A stretch of 64,000 nucleotides of DNA from Prolixibacteraceae bacterium (GTDB lineage Bacteria > Bacteroidota > Bacteroidia > Bacteroidales > Prolixibacteraceae): NCBI GenBank assembly GCA_018648265.1, contig JABGRN010000004.1:1-64000 (forward strand), in the 5' to 3' direction. Below, in pieces: positions 17,588 to 25,378 of this stretch. A model generated the notes under the pieces. The model did not search any database, had not been told where the DNA came from, and saw nothing but the letters and a program-made list of their open reading frames with translations. Both the position numbers and the translations under genes were made by a program. Each line of letters opens with the position of its first letter. Position 1 is the first letter of the stretch.

Positions 17588-19153
17588 TTACTGTTTTACT
17601 AGTTTTTGTGTTATTACCAAATTAGTACTTTGAATTATTAAAAAATAGATCCCGGATGGAATATCGCTTGTTGGGATTTGCATTGAGATATTATCTTTTT
17701 GCCACAGGTTTTTCAATTTTACTACTTTCCCATCTAATTGAATAATTTCCCAACTGATTAAATCGGTACGATTTCCTGAATAAATGATGTTTATTCTATC
17801 GGTAAAAGGATTTGGTATTATCTTGAATTTATCCTCTGCTTTTGTAATCAAATTTGATTCAGAATAAACATAATACATTTCATCCGAAACATTTTTACAT
17901 CTGTTTTTATTAAAAACTTCTACATAATAACTGCCACTTTTATCAATTTCTAATTTATTTGCTGTTGCCCCTGAAATGGTGTCCCCGTTTAAGTACCACT
18001 GAATTGAATCAACTTCAATAATTTCAAGTGTGTCGAGATTTTGTGTTATTACAGGTTTCGAAGGCAAATCTAAAACTTCAATTTCGAGAGTGTCAGAAAA
18101 ATCGCTAAAGCAGGCGAATTGATTGGCGACCCTAACTGCAATTTGCATTGATTGTGTAACTTCAATAATTTCCGTTTGTCCACCATTTGTCCATTGATAA
18201 ACATCGAACCCGGCAGTCGCATTCAACTGAATAGTTTCACCTTCACAAATAGAAACAGATTTATTATACAAAATTTCGGGTTTTTCGGGAACCGGATTTA
18301 ACCAGACTTTTGCGGTATCGTTAAAAACGAAAATTGTTGTATCGTTTGCATCACGAAGACTAGTAAGAAAATATGAGCTTTCTGTTTTTGCAAAAATAAC
18401 AAATGTTGAATCGGATGTTGTTTTATCAAATTGTTCCACGCCACTTCCCCAGGTAAAATCCCAGGGCGGCAATCCCGAAAAAGTAAATGTAATTTCTGTA
18501 GAGTCACCCGGACATATTCCCTTATCACCGGTAACTTTCCCAGTTGGCATATTAAAAACCCTAATGTAATTTTCCTGAAAAAAGGTATCTGCAGAAGTTT
18601 CGTTTAAAGCAATTAGTTGCAGATCGAAAGTTCCGGTTGAGTCGTACAAATGAACTGGATTTTCTTCCGACGAAATTTCGCCATCACCGAAATCCCAGAG
18701 CAAGTCGGTATATTTCCCGGTTGATAAATTTGTAAATGATACTGTCAGCGGATTTGACCCAACATTAATGTCTGTGGTAAACCCGGCAATAATTTTAGGA
18801 TTCTGAATACTTACATTTACAGCTACTGTGTCAAATCGTTTATTTGTTTCATTAATGCTAAATTCAAAATCCATATAAAAAGTTGTATCGGCAAAAGGAG
18901 CATCGTTCTGTGCATTTAATTCAAATTGAATATAATATTTGTAGGTAAACCATGAGTAGATTGAATAAACTTCAAGTGTTTTAAATTCAAGAAATTCAGG
19001 TAAATCACGAAAACTTATATCGTAAGAATTGTAAGGAGTTCCTGAATTAAAAATGAAAGATGTTAATGTATCTTTTTCGCCGGGGTATATTTCAACGGCA
19101 AATATTTGTTGTGCGAGGAATACACAAAAGATAAAACTTACTATTTTTTTCAT
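17588..19153 (-). CDS. PKD domain protein with T9SS type A sorting domain
   Basis: A 521-residue exported protein. A signal peptide ends at IFAV (about residue 20). A PKD domain (about 135-215; LLWDFGDGE, NPVHLYDSTGTF) follows a beta-rich N-terminal domain. Several Ig-like or PKD-like beta segments occupy 215-430. The C-terminal sorting domain (about 445-521) has IIPNPFTDR, IQLDGKVV and a SGIYFLII strand, typical of cargo secreted and anchored by type IX secretion. No enzymatic domain is seen; it may be an adhesin or structural surface protein. Confidence 0.83.
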   Translation of the reverse strand: MKKIVSFIFCVFLAQQIFAVEIYPGEKDTLTSFIFNSGTPYNSYDISFRDLPEFLEFKTLEVYSIYSWFTYKYYIQFELNAQNDAPFADTTFYMDFEFSINETNKRFDTVAVNVSIQNPKIIAGFTTDINVGSNPLTVSFTNLSTGKYTDLLWDFGDGEISSEENPVHLYDSTGTFDLQLIALNETSADTFFQENYIRVFNMPTGKVTGDKGICPGDSTEITFTFSGLPPWDFTWGSGVEQFDKTTSDSTFVIFAKTESSYFLTSLRDANDTTIFVFNDTAKVWLNPVPEKPEILYNKSVSICEGETIQLNATAGFDVYQWTNGGQTEIIEVTQSMQIAVRVANQFACFSDFSDTLEIEVLDLPSKPVITQNLDTLEIIEVDSIQWYLNGDTISGATANKLEIDKSGSYYVEVFNKNRCKNVSDEMYYVYSESNLITKAEDKFKIIPNPFTDRINIIYSGNRTDLISWEIIQLDGKVVKLKNLWQKDNISMQIPTSDIPSGIYFLIIQSTNLVITQKLVKQ

Positions 19154-19550
19154 TTAGAGAGGTTTTATTTAGTTAATGATTTCGGTATCATAAAGATAAA
19201 GAAAAAGATTGATTATAAATTTGTGTGATTGCTATGAATGTTCAACACTACAAAAACAAGGAAATTGATTTGGAGTGAAGAAGAACAATAACCCACCGTT
19301 CAATGCAATCAGAAATATCTGTAAGCTGTTTTTTTATGGTAACTTGTTCAATTGCCTCATTTATTTTATATTTATAGAATAAGGCAATCTCAGAAATCTT
19401 TTATGGGTAAAATTCCTGCACCGGGTTTTCGTATTTTGTCAGCTATTTACAATAAGTTCCTCATTAATTCTAAAACTAATTGTTAAGAAAATAAAAGCAA
19501 CCTTTTCAAACTGTTTTTCGTCTTTATTAATGTTTAAAAAGCCATCTAAA
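19154..19550. other. 397-bp intergenic region, no feature seen
   Basis: This gap between two divergently oriented genes contains no ORF with a credible start, no strong hairpin and no repeat found elsewhere in the window. It presumably carries both promoters, but no perfect TAnnTTTG element was identified. Confidence 0.5.
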
Positions 19551-19961
19551 ATGAAACTAAAAAACATTTTGTCTCAAACATTCCTTCTCCTTGTAATTTC
19601 TCTCTCTGTAATTAATTGTGCCGAAGAAACAATTTTATATGAAGAACCTGCACTTTTGAAATCGGAAGAATTTACCTTTATTCCTGTATCACCTAAAACC
19701 GGCCAGCAAGTTAGCATGGTTTATTATGGTTGTGAATATTACGAAACCTCTTCGCTTACATTTGAATCAAAAAACATACTGGTTAAAAAACATTTTAATG
19801 GCTCTATGAAAAGGCCTTGCATTTTGGCTCACGATACAATCTCATTTGGAATTTTAGACCCTGGTAATTACCTGGTTACTTTAGAAATTATCGATATTAA
19901 CCCGTTTGCTCCCGATTCCCTTTTTCATACCGAAACAAAAACGTTGGTCGTTATCAACTAA
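19551..19961 (+). CDS. Hypothetical lipoprotein
   Basis: A 136-residue protein with a basic N-terminus, a hydrophobic segment and the lipobox SVINC near residue 23, so probably a lipid-anchored periplasmic or outer-membrane protein. The mature part is beta-rich, with two further cysteines (YYGCEYY and RPCIL) that could form a disulfide; its ending resembles an Ig-like fold. The ATG at 19551 is preferred over ATG 19530 because it places the charged residues directly before the signal peptide. Not recognised. Confidence 0.6.
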   Translation: MKLKNILSQTFLLLVISLSVINCAEETILYEEPALLKSEEFTFIPVSPKTGQQVSMVYYGCEYYETSSLTFESKNILVKKHFNGSMKRPCILAHDTISFGILDPGNYLVTLEIIDINPFAPDSLFHTETKTLVVIN

Positions 19962-20030
19962 AATTATTTAAACTACGCAAAAAATTTATCTCTTAAAAAT
20001 TGCTTTTATTACATTGCACCGTTTTAAAGA

Positions 20031-21128
20031 ATGGCTAAAATTGTGCTTAGTAAAATTTTAAAATATGTTTTTAACCGGTGGTCGGTTTTGCCGTGGTTGG
20101 CCATTGCGACTTATGTTTTAACCGAAATTTTTGCAAGAAATCCGTTTTGGGCTGAAAAAATCTACTCCCGTGGAATTTATCCTTTTGTAACCAAAATACT
20201 TTCAAAAACAAGTAGCTTTTTCCCGTTTTCTCTCGACGATATTTTTTATTTGCTTCTTATTTTTGCAGCAGTCGTAATAATAATATTATCGATTTTCAAA
20301 AAAATTTCGCTCAAAAATTCGGGAAAAATTGTCTTAAATATTTTTGCAAGTGTTTACATTCTGTTTTATAGTTTGTGGGGTTATAATTATTTCAGAAACA
20401 ACATTAATCAAAGAATTGACTTGGCTGAACGTGAACCGGATGCCGAAGAATTTATTTCAGTTTTAAAAGATTTAATTGTAAAAACCAACAATTCATTTTG
20501 CACTTTTAATAATTTTAACATGATTGAAATTGAGCGCTTAATTGAAAAATCGTACAACAAACTTGCACCGGTTTTGCAAATTAATTACCCGGCAGGAAAA
20601 CGGAGAGCAAAAAATATTACATTCAGTCGTTTTTTTGCCAAAGCAGGAATATCGGGATATTATGGTCCGTTTTTTAGCGAAGTACACATTAATAAAAACA
20701 ACCTGCCTGTTGAATATCCATTTGTGCTTGCACACGAAAAAGCACACCAGTTTGGAATTTCAAGCGAGGCCGAAGCAAACTTTTATGCCTGGTTGGTTTG
20801 CTCGCAAAGCGAATCGAAACAACTCCAGTATTCGGCAAATTTATATATTTTGAAATTTTTCATTTACCAGGGTTACCAAATGGAACAATACCCTGAAATC
20901 ATAAAAGAGTTAAATGGAAATGTAAAAAATGATTTTCGCCGAATTCAGGAACACTGGTTAAATTTGAGAAATAAAAAAATAAATAAAGTAGCATCGAAAG
21001 TAAATGATACTTACCTGAAAACGAACAAAATTGAAAAGGGAATAGAAGATTATTACGGAGTAGTTAAACATGTAATGGACATTTCGCAAGATTCTGTTTT
21101 TCAGAGAAAGTGGGATTTGGTGCGCTGA
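20031..21128 (+). CDS. DUF3810 membrane protein with zincin HExxH motif
   Basis: A 365-residue protein of the DUF3810 family. Three probable membrane segments lie at about 17-33, 68-90 and 97-118. The HEKAH motif (235-239), with a downstream SSEAEANFYAW segment supplying a third Glu ligand, resembles gluzincin metallopeptidases. It is therefore probably a membrane-bound zinc protease, but no substrate is known for the family. The next gene starts 38 bp downstream on the same strand. Confidence 0.85.
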   Translation: MAKIVLSKILKYVFNRWSVLPWLAIATYVLTEIFARNPFWAEKIYSRGIYPFVTKILSKTSSFFPFSLDDIFYLLLIFAAVVIIILSIFKKISLKNSGKIVLNIFASVYILFYSLWGYNYFRNNINQRIDLAEREPDAEEFISVLKDLIVKTNNSFCTFNNFNMIEIERLIEKSYNKLAPVLQINYPAGKRRAKNITFSRFFAKAGISGYYGPFFSEVHINKNNLPVEYPFVLAHEKAHQFGISSEAEANFYAWLVCSQSESKQLQYSANLYILKFFIYQGYQMEQYPEIIKELNGNVKNDFRRIQEHWLNLRNKKINKVASKVNDTYLKTNKIEKGIEDYYGVVKHVMDISQDSVFQRKWDLVR

Positions 21129-21166
21129 TTTATTGATCTAATTTTACATGCTGTAAATTAAAAAGA

Positions 21167-22003
21167 ATGAAACTTATTCCTATTTCAGCGGGCCATTTAC
21201 ATTGCGATGGAGGTGCACTGTTTAGTGTAATTCCAAAAGTACTTTGGAGTAAAATGTATCCTGCCGATGAAAATAATTTTACGAAATTATCAATGCGGTG
21301 TTTGATGGTTGATCAGGGTGATCGGAAAATTCTTATTGAAACCGGTGTTGGTAACCACTATTCAGAAAAATACCTTCAAAACAATGGTGTTAAAGCGGGA
21401 AACCATTTAGAAGAATCGTTACAACAAAATGGGTATTTACCTGAAGAAATCACAGATGTGTTGTTAACACATTTGCATTGGGATCATTGCACCGGATCGG
21501 TGAAAAATGTTAACGGTGAAAAGAAACTTACTTTTCAGAAGGCAAATTACTGGTGCAGCAAAAAACAGTGGGAACATTCCAAAATTTCGAATGCCCGCGA
21601 AAAAGCTGCATATCATACCGAAGTGTTGGATTTCCTTTATAATTCAGGGAAATTAAATTTGGTGGAAAACGAAGGGGTACTTTTTCCAAATATTGAAGTC
21701 CGGTTTTTCGATGGCCACACTCCGGGACAAATGATTCCGTATATTCAGCACGAAGGAAAGACATTTGTTTATACATCCGATCTCATTCCAACGGCAGCAA
21801 ACATTCCATTACTCTGGTTAGCTGCGTACGATTTGTATCCGGTAAAAGCTTTGGAAGAAAAGGAAATATTTTTAAATGAAGTAATAGAAAAAGGGTATAT
21901 TTTATTTTTTGAACACGATTTTTATACTGAATGTGCAACCATTGAAAAAAATAAAAAGGGGTTCCGAATGAAAAAAACATTGCAAATTGACAAAAATCTC
22001 TAA
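21167..22003 (+). CDS. MBL-fold metallo-hydrolase
   Basis: A 278-residue metallo-beta-lactamase-fold hydrolase. The dinuclear metal motif is HLHWDH (102-107), with FDGHTPGQM around 186 and FFEHDFY near 246 supplying further His/Asp ligands. It is closest in layout to the lactonase-like or quinoprotein-type cytoplasmic MBL hydrolases; no signal peptide is present. The substrate cannot be inferred. Confidence 0.87.
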   Translation: MKLIPISAGHLHCDGGALFSVIPKVLWSKMYPADENNFTKLSMRCLMVDQGDRKILIETGVGNHYSEKYLQNNGVKAGNHLEESLQQNGYLPEEITDVLLTHLHWDHCTGSVKNVNGEKKLTFQKANYWCSKKQWEHSKISNAREKAAYHTEVLDFLYNSGKLNLVENEGVLFPNIEVRFFDGHTPGQMIPYIQHEGKTFVYTSDLIPTAANIPLLWLAAYDLYPVKALEEKEIFLNEVIEKGYILFFEHDFYTECATIEKNKKGFRMKKTLQIDKNL

Positions 22004-22048
22004 TTATTGCATAACTTTTCTTTCGTATTTTAATTTGACATTTCAATT

Positions 22049-22112
22049 TTTAGCTAAATTCGGAAACTAAACTTGCCTAATTTAGCTAAATTCGGAAACT
22101 AAACTTGCCTAA
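22049..22112 (+). repeat. Perfect 32-bp tandem duplication
   Basis: Bases 22049-22080 and 22081-22112 are identical. Each unit begins with the 10-bp palindrome TTTAGCTAAA. The second copy carries the TTG of the putative -33 element for the downstream ATPase gene. There are only two units and no spacer diversity, so this is not a CRISPR. Confidence 0.9.
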
Positions 22113-22136
22113 TTTGTGTTTTTTTTATTAGTTTTG
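22105..22136 (+). promoter_or_regulatory. Putative promoter of the DUF4143 ATPase gene
   Basis: A -33 TTG at 22105-22107 and a -7 TAGTTTTG at 22129-22136 are separated by 21 bp, a good Bacteroidota arrangement. The -33 element sits within the second copy of the tandem repeat; the predicted start is about 15 bp before the ATG at 22159. Confidence 0.55.
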
Positions 22137-22158
22137 CTAATTCTAAAAAAAAGGTGCA

Positions 22159-23292
22159 ATGTTTTGGTACAATCGATATCTTGAATCTCAAAACAATTCT
22201 TTCCTCAAAAAAGGAAAAGTTTTTGTTTTATATGGCCCCCGGCGAGTTGGTAAAACGGAATTGGTAAAAAAACTTATTTCAGGATTTGAGGGGAAAATAT
22301 ATGTAGGTTCGGGCGATAATTTTGAACTTCGAGAAATTCTTTCATCGCAACGTTTAAATAAAATTAGCACTTTTCTTGGCAACTACGAATTGATATTTAT
22401 CGATGAAGCCCAACGAATTCCGAATATTGGGTTTGGGCTAAAACTTTTGGTCGATAATTTTCCTGAAATTAAAATCATTGCAACAGGTTCATCTTCATTC
22501 AATTTATCAAATAAATTAGGTGAACCGCTTACCGGAAGAAATATTGTACGAATCTTATTTCCCGTTTCTGTCTTCGAACTTTATCACCAGCAGGGAGGAA
22601 TGCAGATTATTCAATCTTTAGAAAACCTTCTGATTTATGGTGGTTACCCCGAAGTATTAAATGCAGTTTCTTCCATCGACAAAAAAGAATACATACTTTC
22701 ATTACGTAATGATTATCTTTTCAAAGATATTCTTGAACTTGAAAATATCAGGAATCCGTCTAAATTGATAGATTTGTTAAAATTACTTGCTTTTCAAATA
22801 GGCAGCCAGGTTTCACTAAACGAACTCGGCAATAATTTAGGCATTGCGAAACAAAGCGTCGAAAGATATCTCGATTTACTTGAAAAAAGTTTTATTATTA
22901 AAAAAGTAGGTGGTTTTTCAAGAAATTTGAGAAAAGAAATAGTGAAATCAAACCGATATTATTTTTGGGATAATGGAATTAGAAACGCACTTATAAATAA
23001 TTTTAATCCATTAGACCAGAGAAATGATCTTGGAATGCTTTGGGAGAATTTTGTTTTTATGGAACGATTAAAAACTAAAGAATACAAACGGCTTTTTTCG
23101 AACGATTATTTCTGGAGAACTTATGATCAGCAGGAAATCGATTTAATAGAAGAAAGAGAAGGGAAACTTTACGGCTTTGAATTCAAATATTCTCCCCGAA
23201 AAATAAAAGCACCAAAGGCTTGGACAAACGCATATCCAGATGCCCAATTTACGGTAATTTCGAAAGATAATTTTTTAGAGTTTTTAATTTGA
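22159..23292 (+). CDS. AAA ATPase with DUF4143 domain
   Basis: A 377-residue AAA_14/DUF4143 protein. Walker A is GPRRVGKT (26-33) and Walker B is LIFIDEAQ (78-85). A winged-helix-like segment follows (about 220-260), and the C-terminal DUF4143 part contains the PD-(D/E)XK-like signature (QQEIDLIEE, GFEFKYS) of a nuclease-like fold. These proteins are widespread, often horizontally exchanged, and of unknown role. A second, distant relative lies at 37071-38270. The gene appears monocistronic with its own promoter. Confidence 0.87.
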   Translation: MFWYNRYLESQNNSFLKKGKVFVLYGPRRVGKTELVKKLISGFEGKIYVGSGDNFELREILSSQRLNKISTFLGNYELIFIDEAQRIPNIGFGLKLLVDNFPEIKIIATGSSSFNLSNKLGEPLTGRNIVRILFPVSVFELYHQQGGMQIIQSLENLLIYGGYPEVLNAVSSIDKKEYILSLRNDYLFKDILELENIRNPSKLIDLLKLLAFQIGSQVSLNELGNNLGIAKQSVERYLDLLEKSFIIKKVGGFSRNLRKEIVKSNRYYFWDNGIRNALINNFNPLDQRNDLGMLWENFVFMERLKTKEYKRLFSNDYFWRTYDQQEIDLIEEREGKLYGFEFKYSPRKIKAPKAWTNAYPDAQFTVISKDNFLEFLI

Positions 23293-23341
23293 AAAAAAAC
23301 TACTATCTCACTCCTATTTATATTTCAATATTCTATTATCC

Positions 23342-24832
23342 ATGCAAAACAAAGTCAAAATTACTCTTCAACCCATTGACGAAACATTAGTCGTAAATAA
23401 AGGAACACCTTTAATAGATATTTTACACGAATACGGAGTTGAATTTCCGTGTGGCGGGAAAGGAACCTGCGGACAATGCAAAGTAAAATTACTCGAAGGT
23501 GAATTAAAAATTGATTCTATTCAGCAAGAAAAACTGGATACATTAAAGTTAGGAGACGATTGCCGGCTGGCTTGTTATTGTAATTGTGAATCGGATATAA
23601 CTTTAGAGATTTCACAGTTCGAAAACATTATTCTGGCCGACAGCTCTACTTTTGAATTTAAGCCCCAAACAGGGTTTGGAATTGCTGTTGATTTGGGAAC
23701 AACAACAGTGGTGGTTCAATTACTTAATTTAAAAAACGGGCACATTCTTGATGTAGAAACTGCTATAAATCCGCAAGCAAAATTTGGAGGCGATCTCATC
23801 TCACGAATCCAAAGTTGTTTGGATGGCAGCCAATCGGAAATGCAAAATCTCATCAGGAATAAAATCGGGGAAATGATTCAATCCGTTTTAAAAAAACACC
23901 CGGTTGAGGTGGCAAAAATTGCAATTGTTGGGAACACGGTTATGCATCATATTTTTTCTGGATTAATAGTAAATGCTCTTTCGTTTTACCCGTTTGAGTC
24001 GCCCGATTTGGGCGCACAGCATTTTACAGCAAACCAGTTAAAATGGAAATTACCTCTGGAATCTAAAATTCAGTTTTTCCCTTCTGTTGGAAGTTTTGTT
24101 GGAAGTGATATTCTTGCCGGAATTGCTGCAACAAAAATGACAGAAAATAAAACGTATTCAGCATTGATCGATCTCGGCACCAACGGAGAAATTGTAGTGG
24201 GAAACCGTGATAAAATTATTTGTGCTTCCACAGCAGCCGGTCCGGCTTTCGAAGGGGCAAAAATCAGTCAGGGAATGAGGGCAACAACCGGAGCAATTTC
24301 TTCGATAATCTTTAAGAACGGGAAACTTCAAGCCCATGTAATTGGGAATGTAAAAGCCAAAGGAATTTGCGGGAGCGGATTAATTGATGCCATGGCCATT
24401 TTATTACAGCAAGAAAAAATTGGGATGTTTGGCGAAATTAACTCTGGCGAGGATAAAATTAATTTAACAAATAAGGTTTCAATTACGCAACAGGATATTC
24501 GCGAATTTCAGCTGGCAAAAGCTGCCATCGCCGCTGGTTTACAAATTTTGCTAAATCAACTAAATATTTCTTTTACTGAAATTGAAAATGTGTTTATCGC
24601 CGGTGGTTTCGGAAATTTCCTGAATATCAGGCATGTTATCCAAACCGGGTTGATTGAAACTCAAGAGGATAAAATTGTAAAACTGGGAAATACTGCACTC
24701 ATCGGAGCCAAAATGTTTTTGTTCAAAGATGAACAATTCATCCGGGATATTCTTAATAAAACCACACACCTTAACCTGGAAGCAGATCTTTCTTTTCAGG
24801 ATATTTATATTGAAAAGCTGATGCTGGCTTAA
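23342..24832 (+). CDS. RACo-like 2Fe-2S/ASKHA-domain protein (DUF4445)
   Basis: A 496-residue protein. The N-terminal plant-type ferredoxin domain has cluster ligands C37, C43, C46 and C78. An ASKHA ATPase domain (about 110-496) has phosphate loops AVDLGTTT and LIDLGTNGE and the adenosine motif FIAGGFGNF. This architecture is that of RACo and related reductive activators, which reduce corrinoid proteins from Co(II) to Co(I) in methyl transfer. No corrinoid protein or methyltransferase of that type lies nearby, so the partner is encoded elsewhere or the function differs. Confidence 0.85.
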   Translation: MQNKVKITLQPIDETLVVNKGTPLIDILHEYGVEFPCGGKGTCGQCKVKLLEGELKIDSIQQEKLDTLKLGDDCRLACYCNCESDITLEISQFENIILADSSTFEFKPQTGFGIAVDLGTTTVVVQLLNLKNGHILDVETAINPQAKFGGDLISRIQSCLDGSQSEMQNLIRNKIGEMIQSVLKKHPVEVAKIAIVGNTVMHHIFSGLIVNALSFYPFESPDLGAQHFTANQLKWKLPLESKIQFFPSVGSFVGSDILAGIAATKMTENKTYSALIDLGTNGEIVVGNRDKIICASTAAGPAFEGAKISQGMRATTGAISSIIFKNGKLQAHVIGNVKAKGICGSGLIDAMAILLQQEKIGMFGEINSGEDKINLTNKVSITQQDIREFQLAKAAIAAGLQILLNQLNISFTEIENVFIAGGFGNFLNIRHVIQTGLIETQEDKIVKLGNTALIGAKMFLFKDEQFIRDILNKTTHLNLEADLSFQDIYIEKLMLA

Positions 24833-24859
24833 AAATACAAAACTCATTTTCTGGTTTTA

Positions 24860-25003
24860 TACCAATTGTTCTTCAAAATGCCACATAGCAAATTTTGAAG
24901 TTACAATAGCCTCGAATCTATTTCGGGAGTTAATGCCGATAATACAACAAAAAATCAAACTGAACAAAGTGAAAGTTTGCGACATTTTGTTGTCAAATCG
25001 GTA
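24860..25003. mobile_element. MITE-like element with imperfect terminal inverted repeats
   Basis: The ends (24859-24882 and 24981-25004) match as inverted repeats at 17 of 24 positions, both beginning ATACC. The trinucleotide TTA flanks both sides (24857-24859 and 25004-25006), a possible target duplication. A 9-bp hairpin (24871-24879 with 24892-24900) lies inside the left end. The 144-bp unit is noncoding, so it would be nonautonomous. The rest of this 546-bp gap (24833-25378) shows no other feature; a 98-codon frame at 24977-25273 overlaps the repeat end and looks spurious. Confidence 0.5.
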
Positions 25004-25378
25004 TTAGATCTTTATTCCCTGCAAACCAAACCTCAAAAAAAACCAGTAATTGTCAATGCCAGAAAAAACATCACCATTGTTTCTAAAATATTGTATCTCC
25101 CGTTTTTAAGGGGAGTCTCGAAAAGCAGGGATTTCTTCAGTCTTTTTTGTATTCAAATTGTACTCAGAAACAATAATATAGTCATCTACTTTTCAAAAAA
25201 ACACAATTTATCCTCTTCTGACCATGGCGATTTCATTCAGGTTTGTATCATTAATTTTATCCACGAAATCTAAAAAGTTCAGCACATCATTAATATTCAA
25301 TAATTTTTAAATTAGAAAGTATCTTATAACTTTAAACTCAACTTAACCGACGATATAAATTTCAAACAATTATCAAAA

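Noticed and set aside
22049-22112. CRISPR array
   Set aside because: Only two directly abutting units with no spacers and no cas genes.
24977-25273. 98-codon frame in the gap after the RACo-like gene
   Set aside because: Its start lies inside the right end of the MITE-like element, the product is low in complexity without a recognisable domain, and no promoter or ribosome site precedes it.
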